A stretch of 64,000 bases of DNA. It comes from Sneathiella sp. GTDB lineage: Bacteria; Pseudomonadota; Alphaproteobacteria; Sneathiellales; Sneathiellaceae. The translations under genes were made by a program, and so were the position numbers. Below the pieces are notes generated by a model. That model saw nothing but the letters and a program-made list of their open reading frames with translations. It had not been told where the DNA came from and did no database searches. Below, piece by piece: positions 26,979-35,274 of this stretch; within the stretch, counting starts at the first letter, position 1; each line of letters begins with the position of its first letter. Where the stretch lies: NCBI GenBank assembly GCA_002706985.1, contig PAKP01000087.1, positions 28,256 through 92,255 of the forward strand. Direction: 5' to 3'.

Positions 26979-27545
26979 TCAGTCAAACTTCACATCGACC
27001 GGCCTGCGTGCAGCTTCTTCATCTTCAGCCAGTTCGAAAAACTCCGCTTTGATGAAATTAAACGTACCGGCGACAAGATTGCTCGGAAATTGATCGACCT
27101 TGATATTATTATCGCGAACAACGCCGTTATAGTAGCGCCGTGCCGCCTGTATCTTGTCCTCAACATCGGACAATTGAAGCTGCAGGTTCAGGAAGTTTTC
27201 ATTCGCCTTGAGTTCAGGATAATTTTCAGCAAGCGCAAACAATGATTTAAGCGCGCCGGTCAGTATATTTTCGGATTCAGCCTGCTCGGCAGGAGAGCCA
27301 TGGTTTGCCATTGCCTCGCTCCGTGCGCGGGTGACTTCTTCAAAAGTACCGGATTCATGCTTGGCATAACCCTTGACGGTTTCCACCAGATTGGGAATGA
27401 GATTATACCGAAGCTTCATCTGAACCTCGATCCCGCTCCAGGCTTCCTTGATCCGTTCCCGAAGACTGACGAAACCGTTATAGGCCACGATCACATAGAT
27501 GATGACGATGACAATCAGGCCGGTGACAATCAATGTCGAAATCAT
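26979..27545 (-). CDS. lemA: LemA family protein
   Basis: A 188-residue protein with an N-terminal membrane helix (TLIVTGLIVIVIIYVIVAYNG) and a helical-bundle domain of the LemA type: LRERIKEAWSGIEVQMKLRYNLIPNLVETVKGYAKHE in order, then ENFLNLQLQLSDVEDKIQAARRYYNG. The domain lies outside the cytoplasm in related structures. It is upstream of, and nearly adjacent to, the DUF2207 gene, a recurrent pair. Confidence 0.93.
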   Translation of the reverse strand: MISTLIVTGLIVIVIIYVIVAYNGFVSLRERIKEAWSGIEVQMKLRYNLIPNLVETVKGYAKHESGTFEEVTRARSEAMANHGSPAEQAESENILTGALKSLFALAENYPELKANENFLNLQLQLSDVEDKIQAARRYYNGVVRDNNIKVDQFPSNLVAGTFNFIKAEFFELAEDEEAARRPVDVKFD

Positions 27546-27623
27546 ATCCCTTACTCCTTGATCGCGCGCGCCATCGTGAAAATCTAGCGCGCGGCCACAA
27601 GTTTACGGGCAAACTCCTTAAGA

Positions 27624-28787
27624 TTAAATATAGATATCGTTGAGGTTGTAGTTTTTAAGAATTTTCTCCCGATTTTCCTCATTCCAGCGATTTTCCATCT
27701 CCTCCCCGGCCAGCGGCTGATAGCAATATCTTGGCTCATCGGGGAAGCGTTGCTGACGCGCATCGATGCCAAGTGCGATAATACGGCTGCGCGCGTGAAT
27801 GCGCGCGGCATCATAGGTTTCCTCACGATCATCAAGCTGGCTGGTGGAAACATTGAGAACCCGCTTGCGCGGAAAAAATCCGGCGTTAATCGTGACGCGT
27901 CGATCCGGGGAAGAATTCGCAAAGGATCCATGCACCAGCTGCCGGTTGACTGCAAACACATCTCCCCCCTTGCACACCAGCGGGACAGCATCCTTAAATC
28001 GATCCGATCCGCTCTCCTCCACCAGCTTTCGGATATCGACTTTGCCCGCCCGATGGCTTCCGGGTAGCAGCCATACGCAATTGGCCGGCGTACTTGGATA
28101 GAGCTGGGTCATGAAATTGAAGCCATGGGCATTTTCATCCCAGTCCGATGCGTTCCAGTGCGTCGTGCCATCCTGATGCCAGGCGACGGAGGGACCAAGG
28201 CCCGGCTCCTTGATAAATGTCACCTCGTTATAGGGGACAAAATCCGGCCCATTTATGGCTTCTGCAACAGCCAGCAACCCCGGATGACCATAGAGGCGCA
28301 GGCATGAATCCATCAAATGCAAGTTGCCGTGTAACAACTCAATCGTCCAACTCGGCGCGTCCATCGATGGCGTCGGGTTTGACATTTTAACAGGATGGCG
28401 CCCCTTGTTCTTGGTCGTTCCACCAAGCGGATCACTCAATGGCTTGGCAAATCGATAAGGGTATCTAACATATTCCGGACCAAGAGCGGGCTGTCCCTCT
28501 GCATCGACCTCGGATTCCGGCGCAACCGGTGCCCGTTTCAAAACAGTCTCGACATCGGCGCGAAGCTCAGCCAATTCTTCATCACCAACAACGTTCTCAA
28601 ACACATAAAATCCATGTTCTCGATAGGCGTCCAGGATCTCGTGATGCAATTTACCGTCCGCATCAAAACGGATAGGTCCACGGTTTCCAAGAGCGTAAGC
28701 CCGCGCCTCACCCTCTTTTATATAGTCCGCCATTGTTTTGGCGTGGTCCTCGGCGGACATCTGGTTCATTGTGTCTGATTCAGCCAT
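27624..28787 (-). CDS. Phytanoyl-CoA dioxygenase (PhyH) family protein
   Basis: A 387-residue Fe(II)/2-oxoglutarate oxygenase. The metal site is visible as the HxD of VAWHQDGTTHWN and the distal His in NRQLVHGSFANSS, with the 2-oxoglutarate Arg in PDRRVTINAGF. The ATG at 28787 (MAESDTMNQ) is preferred; a longer version adds a hydrophobic, non-homologous leader. Bacterial PhyH enzymes hydroxylate varied small molecules. It lies 68 bp after the FAD monooxygenase gene on the same strand, so the two may act on one pathway. Confidence 0.87.
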   Translation of the reverse strand: MAESDTMNQMSAEDHAKTMADYIKEGEARAYALGNRGPIRFDADGKLHHEILDAYREHGFYVFENVVGDEELAELRADVETVLKRAPVAPESEVDAEGQPALGPEYVRYPYRFAKPLSDPLGGTTKNKGRHPVKMSNPTPSMDAPSWTIELLHGNLHLMDSCLRLYGHPGLLAVAEAINGPDFVPYNEVTFIKEPGLGPSVAWHQDGTTHWNASDWDENAHGFNFMTQLYPSTPANCVWLLPGSHRAGKVDIRKLVEESGSDRFKDAVPLVCKGGDVFAVNRQLVHGSFANSSPDRRVTINAGFFPRKRVLNVSTSQLDDREETYDAARIHARSRIIALGIDARQQRFPDEPRYCYQPLAGEEMENRWNEENREKILKNYNLNDIYI

Positions 28788-28855
28788 TCTTTTTCTCGTT
28801 ATTGTTTGAACTAAGCAAAGGTAAACCTGCAAGCCTGTTCATATTATTTATTTTT

Positions 28856-30073
28856 CTACCAGGCAAGCGACCGCCACTCCTCATCCGTCCCCATCACGGC
28901 CTTCTCCGCATCATAGGAATATAGCCAGCGCTGCCCTGCCGGGAATCCATCCTGATCCTCCTGTTGATGCTTTGCAAAACGAGCATTCCGCCGGGCAATT
29001 TCATCTGGGTCACTCATATGAAATAGATGCTCCGCCGCACGGGATTGCTGCAGAACACGGTTCGCACGAGCTAGCCGAAGCTCTTCATATTTTTTAAGGG
29101 CAGTAGGAATATCATCTTCCATCATTTCCAGGCAACGGCCCAGCACCCAAGCATCCTCAATGCTTTGGCCCGCCCCTTGTGCATGATACGGCATCATAGC
29201 ATGAGCTGCATCCCCCATCAGCACAACCCGATCGGTTACCCACCGGTCCAGCGGGTCGCGGTCAATCATGTTCGTCATAAACAGACTTTCGGTTCCCGCG
29301 ATCAGCTCCCTTATCTGGTCGTTCCAGCCCTCATATTCTTTCAGGGCGGCATCACGGGACCCTGTCTGGGACCATGACTCCTTAGCATTATCATTATAGG
29401 GCCCGATGCCGACCCAGTTAAATAAATCACCCCCCCGGACATAATATAATACCGCAGAGCGATGTGGACCCATCCAGACATAGGAGTTCTGCTCAAAACC
29501 CAGGTCCTGCGCAATTTTCACCGGCACAAGCCCCCGCCAAGCGACGCAGCCGGATGGTCGGGGCTTCTCCGGCGCGAAAAATGTCTCGCGCACCATGGAA
29601 TGCAGGCCATCTGATCCGATCAGGACATCCCCCTTCTCGACTGTTCCGTCACCAAGACGTACCTCGACACCGTTTTCATGTTCGGCAACATCAACGACCT
29701 TGCTATTGAGACGGATATTTTCAGGATCCATCGCCTTGACCAATATGTCCAGTAGATCCGCGCGATGAACATGGTAGTAGGGCGCCCCGAAAAATTCTTC
29801 GACTTTTGGCATCAGAGGAGTCTTCAGGTAAACTTCCCCGCTCTTGTAGTCCTTAAAAAGATGAGCCTGCGGCGGAACCCCTATTTTCGATAATTCGTCT
29901 TTCAAACCGAGATACTCAAGAACGCGGATACTGTTGGGACTTTGTTGCAAGCCGGCCCCAATCTCGGAAAGCTCGGATGCCTGTTCCAGAACGATGTGAG
30001 AAATCCCGGCCCGTTGCAAGGTCAGTGAAAGAGCCGCTCCTGCAATACCGCAACCTATGAGTATGACACGCAT
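28856..30073 (-). CDS. FAD-dependent aromatic-ring monooxygenase (salicylate hydroxylase-like)
   Basis: A 405-residue class A flavoprotein monooxygenase. Motifs in order: GXGXXG at the start (LIGCGIAGAALSLTLQ, residues 5-20), the NAD(P)H/FAD DG motif (DVLIGSDGLHSMVRE) and the GD motif (VLMGDAAHAMMPYHAQGAG). The family hydroxylates phenolic or benzoic substrates; the nearest types are salicylate and 3-hydroxybenzoate 6-hydroxylases. With the cupin upstream and PhyH downstream it may form a small catabolic unit. Shine-Dalgarno GGAGGGAGGA is strong. Confidence 0.88.
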   Translation of the reverse strand: MRVILIGCGIAGAALSLTLQRAGISHIVLEQASELSEIGAGLQQSPNSIRVLEYLGLKDELSKIGVPPQAHLFKDYKSGEVYLKTPLMPKVEEFFGAPYYHVHRADLLDILVKAMDPENIRLNSKVVDVAEHENGVEVRLGDGTVEKGDVLIGSDGLHSMVRETFFAPEKPRPSGCVAWRGLVPVKIAQDLGFEQNSYVWMGPHRSAVLYYVRGGDLFNWVGIGPYNDNAKESWSQTGSRDAALKEYEGWNDQIRELIAGTESLFMTNMIDRDPLDRWVTDRVVLMGDAAHAMMPYHAQGAGQSIEDAWVLGRCLEMMEDDIPTALKKYEELRLARANRVLQQSRAAEHLFHMSDPDEIARRNARFAKHQQEDQDGFPAGQRWLYSYDAEKAVMGTDEEWRSLAW

Positions 30074-30168
30074 GTTTTCCTCCCTCCGGATTTTTTCTCC
30101 GTGTTATTCTGGAACGCGCTATGTTTTAGCCTTGCAGAGTTGGCGACAAACAACAAGAAAAAAGCAAC

Positions 30169-30696
30169 TCAGCGGACATCCGCATCTATAAGGATGGCAC
30201 AAAGAAGCGCTGGTTCCGTGCCTTTGTTGACCCATGCGTGATTGGTGCCACGCTGAACAACAACATCATAGGGCTTTAGGTCTCTCTCATCCTCGTCCAG
30301 CAGGAGCGTCACATTACCGGAGAGAAGGATGATATGATCAATCGTTTCCGTTTTATGCATCGCCGGATGACGACTTGTATCCGGTTGCTCATGCTCCGCG
30401 CCCATTGCAGCAAACCGTGCCTTTACAATTTTTGCAAATTCCGCTTCGCTGATCGATGGATCGACGGGCGGGACAAGAAACCATCTAAATTTATGGCCGC
30501 CCTGCTCGGGGGATAATGTCACGGGCATCGCACCTCGGTCTTCGCTGCTGAGGCTGTCGACATCGGAGCCGACTGAATTCCATATATCCCTGAGATTGCC
30601 TATTTGCCCGCCCGGTGGCCCATCCAGGGTAACAATCGAGCGGCCTTTGTCATTATGTCCGGTGATAATCCGCCGGAGTTCAAATCCGAAATCCAT
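30169..30696 (-). CDS. Cupin-domain protein
   Basis: A 175-residue protein with one cupin fold near the C-terminus: HKTETIDHIILLSGNVTLLLDEDE (motif 1) and LKPYDVVVQRGTNHAWVNKG (motif 2). The His and Glu pattern of the motifs is only partly canonical. The N-terminal part (RRIITGHNDKGRSIVTLDGPP) is typical of a group of cupins found beside aromatic or mandelate catabolic genes. No reaction can be assigned. It is the first gene of the minus-strand run cupin - FAD monooxygenase - PhyH. Confidence 0.8.
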   Translation of the reverse strand: MDFGFELRRIITGHNDKGRSIVTLDGPPGGQIGNLRDIWNSVGSDVDSLSSEDRGAMPVTLSPEQGGHKFRWFLVPPVDPSISEAEFAKIVKARFAAMGAEHEQPDTSRHPAMHKTETIDHIILLSGNVTLLLDEDERDLKPYDVVVQRGTNHAWVNKGTEPALLCAILIDADVR

Positions 30697-30802
30697 CTCC
30701 CGCCTCCCTTTGCGCTTTTATTTCTTATTGCCGGCTGCTGCCGGGAATTCACGTCCGGAATTTCTAACCCGATAGAGCTTTACACAACATTGGGGGGCCG
30801 GC

Positions 30803-30841
30803 AAATAAAAAGGCCGCAAACCCGGTAGTGGGTTTACGGCC
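30803..30841 (-). terminator. Intrinsic terminator after the fasciclin gene
   Basis: A 12-bp stem, 30812-30823 with 30830-30841, has a 6-nt loop and one wobble pair when read on the minus strand. It is followed there by TTTTTATTT. It ends transcription of the fasciclin lipoprotein gene. Confidence 0.9.
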
Positions 30842-30885
30842 CCGGAGCGACCATCCGCAGTGACGGCGACGGACGGTCTATCCGG

Positions 30886-31446
30886 TTAGGAAGCAGGAAG
30901 CAGAACTTTATCGATGACGTGGATAACGCCGTTTGACTGCTCGACATCTGCGATCGTGACATTCGCAATGTTACCTTGCCCATCCTTCAGCATGATGGTG
31001 TCGCCCTTGTACATAGCGGTATAAACACAGCCACCGACCGTCTTGACAGGATGGGCTCCGCTATCATCATCAACCATGCCTTTGATGGGCTCAGAAAGAG
31101 CTTTCGCAGCTACTACACGGCAGGTAAGGATTTTCGTTAGCATTTCCTTGTTTTCCGGCTTCAGCAGGGTTTCAACCGTGCCTTCAGGCAGCGCAGAAAA
31201 TGCGGCATCCGTCGGCGCAAAGACGGTGAAGGGGCCTTCTCCCTGAAGGGTCTCGACAAGACCGGCAGCCTTGACGGCGGCAACCAATGTTTCATGATCC
31301 TTGGAGTTGGAGGCATTCTCAACGATGTTCTTGCTTTCATACATCGGCGCGCCGCCAACCATCGGATTATCAGCGGACGCAGCACATCCGGCAACTGCAA
31401 CAGGCAGAGCAAGCGTTGCTGCGAGTAGCGTATTCTTGAGTCTCAT
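30886..31446 (-). CDS. Fasciclin (FAS1) domain lipoprotein
   Basis: A 186-residue exported lipoprotein. The signal ends in a lipobox (VAVAG-C, Cys21). One FAS1 domain covers about residues 45-185 with both conserved boxes: GPFTVFAPTDAAFSALPEGT (H1) and GVIHVIDKVLLP (H2). FAS1 domains mediate adhesion or binding at the cell surface. The closest functional parallel is MPT83/MPT70 of mycobacteria, which are controlled by SigK and its anti-sigma RskA; homologs of both regulators lie immediately upstream. A promoter-like element shared with the sigma gene precedes it. Confidence 0.92.
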   Translation of the reverse strand: MRLKNTLLAATLALPVAVAGCAASADNPMVGGAPMYESKNIVENASNSKDHETLVAAVKAAGLVETLQGEGPFTVFAPTDAAFSALPEGTVETLLKPENKEMLTKILTCRVVAAKALSEPIKGMVDDDSGAHPVKTVGGCVYTAMYKGDTIMLKDGQGNIANVTIADVEQSNGVIHVIDKVLLPAS

Positions 31447-31480
31447 TCCTATTCTCCTTGTTAAGCACCTAACCCCTCAA

Positions 31481-31509
31481 TGGGTCGGTTACAGGGAGTA
31501 ACGAGCGGA
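31481..31509 (-). promoter_or_regulatory. Candidate ECF-sigma promoter of the fasciclin gene
   Basis: Read on the minus strand: TCCGCT (31509-31504), 17-bp spacer, GACCCA (31486-31481), ending 34 nt before the start codon. The same arrangement (TCCRCY-N17-RACCCA), with a shared TCCCT block inside the spacer, occurs upstream of the sigma gene. The identical spacing is seen; recognition by the adjacent sigma factor is inferred. Confidence 0.55.
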
Positions 31510-31542
31510 CTTCAAAAATAGTTTCAGTCGCCGAAGAATTTT

Positions 31543-32265
31543 TTAAATTTCTGTTGCCTTGCCCGTTGCTAAGACGGGCCCGGTCGGCTGACCAGCAGGA
31601 GACCCTCCCGCCGGCTCATCGCTGATGGCAATGATTGCGTTCGGGAATTTATCACGCAGATCTTCGGGCACAGTGACCTCACCTCGGCTCGCTGTCGGTA
31701 CCAGACCAAGCGATACAGGATCATTCCCGCCCTCAATGAGCCAAAGTTCGAAGGATCGTCCGGACGCCGGTTCGCCTTCTACCCGATTGACCTTCATGAT
31801 ACCGCTTCGCGCATCATAGAGAGTAACCAATTCCACATCCCCGTTTTCACCGGAAAGTTCGGCAACAAACACGGGAGGAGCAATCGCCTCTGGCCCTTCC
31901 GGACCAGAAATGATACCGCTGTAAAGTCCGGCAACGATGACCAGCGCCGCAAGGGAGATGGCGCTCAGGCCGCGCCAGAACCCAACATTTCCCCACCAGC
32001 CGGAGGCGCGCGCCAAATCGCTCCCAGTCGTTCCAAAAACTTCCGCCTCAAGCTCCGACAAAACCCTTGCAGGCGGAGTCACAGGTTCAAACTCTTCTTC
32101 AAGGTCCGCGAAATGTCCTTCCCAAAACTGAACACGTGACTGCAGCGACGACTCGGAAGAAAGGCGCGCCGCAAAGGCTTCCCTCTCAGCGTGAGGCAGG
32201 ACTCCCAGCACATACTCTGCGGCGAGTATGTCATCCGGATCCTTTATGTCGTCCTCAGTTGTCAT
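31543..32265 (-). CDS. rskA: RskA-like anti-sigma factor
   Basis: A 240-residue membrane anti-sigma factor. The cytoplasmic part has an anti-sigma domain (AAEYVLGVLPHAEREAFAARL, about residues 12-32) and a conserved W (QFWEGHF). One transmembrane helix follows (GLSAISLAALVIVAGLYSGI), and the periplasmic RskA domain ends with FELWLIEGGNDPVSLGLV and GPVLATGKA. Regulated proteolysis of this type of protein frees the sigma factor. ATG at 32265 overlaps the sigma stop (ATGA), so production of the two is coupled. Confidence 0.92.
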   Translation of the reverse strand: MTTEDDIKDPDDILAAEYVLGVLPHAEREAFAARLSSESSLQSRVQFWEGHFADLEEEFEPVTPPARVLSELEAEVFGTTGSDLARASGWWGNVGFWRGLSAISLAALVIVAGLYSGIISGPEGPEAIAPPVFVAELSGENGDVELVTLYDARSGIMKVNRVEGEPASGRSFELWLIEGGNDPVSLGLVPTASRGEVTVPEDLRDKFPNAIIAISDEPAGGSPAGQPTGPVLATGKATEI

Positions 32266-32807
32266 CTTTCGAGACACTCTTTCAGTTTCAAAAGGCCGCG
32301 GCGCAGCCAGGTTCGTACTGTATTCAGCGGAATTTCCTGTTGTTCCGCCAGTTCCTGATAACTATAGCCTTCCAGATAGGCACCGCGTATCGCGACTGCC
32401 CTCGCTTCCGGTAATTCATCCAGACAGCGCTCTATCCCTCGCCGATCGGAAGACAAGATTGCCTCTTTCTCGGGGTTCGCAGTTTCATCAGACAAATCAA
32501 CCATTTCATCGATATCAACCGCGTCCGGCTTGCTCGCCCTGATCCTGTCAATCGCATGATTTCGCGCAATCGCAATCAGCCATGACATCGGACTGAAATC
32601 ACTCGGTGCAAATTTGGAAGCATCTCGCCATATCTTGACATAGACTTCCTGCAAGGCGTCTTCCGCTTCCGCCCGATTATTTAAGATACGAAGGCAGACT
32701 CCGAAAAGTTTCGGACTTGTAGCGGAATAAAGATCGGTAAAGGCTTCCCGGTTTCCGAGCGCAACACGGCCAATTAATCTTGAGATATCATCTGCGGTCA
32801 AAAGCAC
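32262..32807 (-). CDS. ECF RNA polymerase sigma factor, SigK-like
   Basis: A 181-residue sigma-70 family factor with region 2 (AFTDLYSATSPKLFGVCLRI, EDALQEVYVKIW, WLIAIARNHAIDRIRA) and region 4 (ARAVAIRGAYLEGYSYQELA, IPLNTVRTWLRRGLLKLKECL). The pairing with an RskA-type anti-sigma and a fasciclin gene places it with the SigK group. It starts at GTG with AGGGA 6 nt upstream. The promoter-like element ahead of it suggests autoregulation. Confidence 0.92.
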   Translation of the reverse strand: MLLTADDISRLIGRVALGNREAFTDLYSATSPKLFGVCLRILNNRAEAEDALQEVYVKIWRDASKFAPSDFSPMSWLIAIARNHAIDRIRASKPDAVDIDEMVDLSDETANPEKEAILSSDRRGIERCLDELPEARAVAIRGAYLEGYSYQELAEQQEIPLNTVRTWLRRGLLKLKECLER

Positions 32808-32835
32808 TCACTGTCCCTAAGCTCTTTACTTCTCA

Positions 32836-32864
32836 TGGGTTAATGCTAGGGAACGTAGGGTGGA
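32836..32864 (-). promoter_or_regulatory. Candidate ECF-sigma promoter of the sigma-anti-sigma operon
   Basis: Read on the minus strand: TCCACC (32864-32859), 17-bp spacer, AACCCA (32841-32836), 28 nt before the GTG start. The element aligns without gaps to the one before the fasciclin gene. Confidence 0.55.
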
Positions 32865-33026
32865 TTGTCACCCGTTTTTAACAGCCAAGGGGCCTCGCAA
32901 CCTGATGTCAAAGCGAGAATGTCGTTATTGCATTTGCATTTTTCGGGTTTTTATTCACCCTAAAAAATATGTCTGTAAAATGAGAACTCATAGCATGCAT
33001 ACCGCATATCCAAAAAGGTGGATAGA

Positions 33027-33953
33027 ATGACAGAAAAAGAAATCAGCACTCATGATGCGGAAGACGACATTCGCAACGAGACCATCAAGATCTATGTAAA
33101 TGGAAAAATTGTTCCGCGCGCTGAAGCCACCATTTCCGTGTATGACTCAGGTTTCATGCTGGGGGATGGTATGTGGGAAGGAATGCGGCTTTACAACGGG
33201 AAGTGGGCGTTTTTCGATGAGCATATGGACCGGCTTTTCGATAGCTGCAAGGCCATCTCTCTGGATATCGGCATAGATCGGGCGGGCGTGCTGAAGGCCC
33301 TCACACAAACCGCCGAAGCAAATGGTATGACACACGATGTGCACTGCCGGCTTATGATTACACGGGGTGTCAAGTCCAAACCATTTCAGCATCCAGCCTT
33401 GTCAAAATCCGGTCCGACAATCGTCATTATCATGGAACATTCAAAAGTGGCCGCGCATCTTCAATCCAAAGGAATTTCGTTGGCAACGGTGCCACAGGTG
33501 CGAGGTCTACCGACGTCGCAAGACGCCAAGTACAATTCACATTCCAAGCTCAACTGCGTCATCGCCTGTCTTCAGGCGGAACAGGCTGGCGCCGATGAGG
33601 GCCTGATGCTTGATCCGCATGGGTTTGTCAATACGACGAATGCTTGCAACTTCTTCATCGTACGCAAAGGAGAAGTCTGGACCTCTACCGGGGATTATTG
33701 CATGAACGGCGTCACCCGGCAGAAAGTAATTGATCTTTGCAAGACGAATGGCATTCCCGTATTTGAGAAGAACTATTCTCTATATGAAGCCTATGGAGCG
33801 GACGAAGCTTTCCTGACCGGCACATTCGGCGCCCAGACTCCGGTTTCTCAAATCGACGGGAAAAAGATCGGGGAGCAGGACGGCATCGGGCCCGTTACCG
33901 CCCGCCTTCAAGGCCTTTATCGGGAACTTATCGCGCAGAATACGCAAAGCTGA
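33027..33953 (+). CDS. Class IV aminotransferase (branched-chain/D-amino acid type)
   Basis: A 308-residue PLP enzyme of fold type IV. Typical parts: VYDSGFMLGDGMWEGMRLYNGKW in order at about residues 33-55, the PLP-lysine segment NSHSKLNCVIA, and the cofactor-loop NTTNACNFFIVRKGEVWTS. Substrate class (branched-chain L-, D-amino acid or aromatic amine) cannot be settled by eye. The start at 33027 has AAGGTGG upstream. It stands alone on the plus strand, ending at a bidirectional terminator. Confidence 0.88.
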   Translation: MTEKEISTHDAEDDIRNETIKIYVNGKIVPRAEATISVYDSGFMLGDGMWEGMRLYNGKWAFFDEHMDRLFDSCKAISLDIGIDRAGVLKALTQTAEANGMTHDVHCRLMITRGVKSKPFQHPALSKSGPTIVIIMEHSKVAAHLQSKGISLATVPQVRGLPTSQDAKYNSHSKLNCVIACLQAEQAGADEGLMLDPHGFVNTTNACNFFIVRKGEVWTSTGDYCMNGVTRQKVIDLCKTNGIPVFEKNYSLYEAYGADEAFLTGTFGAQTPVSQIDGKKIGEQDGIGPVTARLQGLYRELIAQNTQS

Positions 33954-33959
33954 TCCGGG

Positions 33960-34000
33960 CACAAAAAACCCGGATCGAAAGCCGGGTAATTTGTTTTTTC
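33960..34000. terminator. Bidirectional terminator between aminotransferase and livK-type gene
   Basis: A 6-bp stem ACCCGG (33968-33973) / CCGGGT (33982-33987) is flanked on the left by AAAAAA and on the right by TTGTTTTTT. It therefore has a U-tract in both directions. An alternative 8-bp stem uses GATCCGGG (33952-33959) with CCCGGATC (33969-33976). Confidence 0.8.
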
Positions 34001-34009
34001 AGGTTCTGG

Positions 34010-35203
34010 TTAGTAGCTGATTGCGCTGATCAGCTTCCATTTATCTCCCTGTACCTGATAAAGCGAGGCGCTGTTGCGTGCATCCGGACCCAAATGGTCC
34101 TCTGCGGAGAAGCTGTAAGGTGCGCCGCCAAAGATATTCTGGTAGTCCTTGATGCTCTCAATGGCTTCTGCAACATTGTCAGCTGTCGGCTCCGGCCCTG
34201 CTTTTTCGAGAGCCATTGCAAATACTTCCATCAAATCGTATCCGGCGATTGACTGCAGCACAGCGTCATCACCAAACCGCTCCTTGTACTTGTCCATCCA
34301 GGCTTTCACTTCCGGCGTCGCATCCTCATAGTAAGGAATTGGCGACTGACCGGTGCCGTACAGTCCCTCAGTCAGGCCCTTCGCCAAAGTTACATTCTCA
34401 GGAACGTATCCGGCAGAGCTGACAACAAAAATCGGCTCATAGCCAATTTTCTTGGCAGTTGCCATGCTACCGATCGTCTCACCGATGATCGTGCCAAGAC
34501 AAACCAGTTCCACGCCTTCAGATTTCAGCTGCGCGATCTGGGACGAGAAATCTTTTGCCCCGCGCTTGAAGTTTGTCTTCACAACTTCATCCAGCCCCAT
34601 GTCCTTGGCCTGATCTTCGCATCCGTGAAGCACGTTCTTGCCGAAATCATCATCCTGATAGAGAACGCCAATTTTTTTGACGCCATTGTTGTCAACAAAG
34701 TATTTAACTGCGGCCTGCATCTGGTCACTGTACGGAGTGAACCCACCGAATTTAAGTTTATGGTGCGGCAGGAACATTTCGTTGGCTGCGGTAACAGGGA
34801 AAATGTTCATAACCCCCATTTTTAGGGCGCGAGGCATTGTCACCATGTTTGGTGGCGTCCCGAGGGCACCGATAAGCGCAAAGACCTTATCTTTCTTCAG
34901 GAGTTTATCGCCTGCTTGCGCCGCCTTGTTCTGCTGATATGCAGAGTCTTCGACAATAAGCTCGATCATGCGGCCATGGATACCACCTTTGGCATTAATC
35001 TCCTCTACCGCCATGCGCATCCCGTTCGTTACCGGTACACCCCATAGCGCGACAGGCCCGGAGAGAGGTTGATGCGATCCAAGCACAATCTTATCATCAT
35101 AAATCCCCTGATCCGCCGAGGCGATACCGACGGAACCTGCAAACACCGCCACCATTGCCGTCGCGGCAGCAAGTGAAATTTGCAAAAAACTTCTGCGTTT
35201 CAT
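34010..35203 (-). CDS. Liv-type ABC transporter substrate-binding protein
   Basis: A 397-residue periplasmic-binding protein type I (LivK-like). The signal MKRRSFLQISLAAATAMVAV... is cleaved near ASA-DQG. The mature N-terminus KIVLGSHQPLSGPVALWGVP and the lobe segment VKKIGVLYQDDDFGKNVLHG are typical. The start at 35203 has GGGAG 7 nt upstream. Last gene of the livHMGF - ligase - SBP operon. Such proteins bind branched-chain amino acids, but many bind aromatic acids or other carboxylates; the ligase next to it favours a carboxylate. Confidence 0.9.
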   Translation of the reverse strand: MKRRSFLQISLAAATAMVAVFAGSVGIASADQGIYDDKIVLGSHQPLSGPVALWGVPVTNGMRMAVEEINAKGGIHGRMIELIVEDSAYQQNKAAQAGDKLLKKDKVFALIGALGTPPNMVTMPRALKMGVMNIFPVTAANEMFLPHHKLKFGGFTPYSDQMQAAVKYFVDNNGVKKIGVLYQDDDFGKNVLHGCEDQAKDMGLDEVVKTNFKRGAKDFSSQIAQLKSEGVELVCLGTIIGETIGSMATAKKIGYEPIFVVSSAGYVPENVTLAKGLTEGLYGTGQSPIPYYEDATPEVKAWMDKYKERFGDDAVLQSIAGYDLMEVFAMALEKAGPEPTADNVAEAIESIKDYQNIFGGAPYSFSAEDHLGPDARNSASLYQVQGDKWKLISAISY

Positions 35204-35274
35204 TTGTTTTCTCCCAATTAGTTCCCTGATATTACTATAATAACCCATTTTTCTAATTTACGGAAATCCCTACA

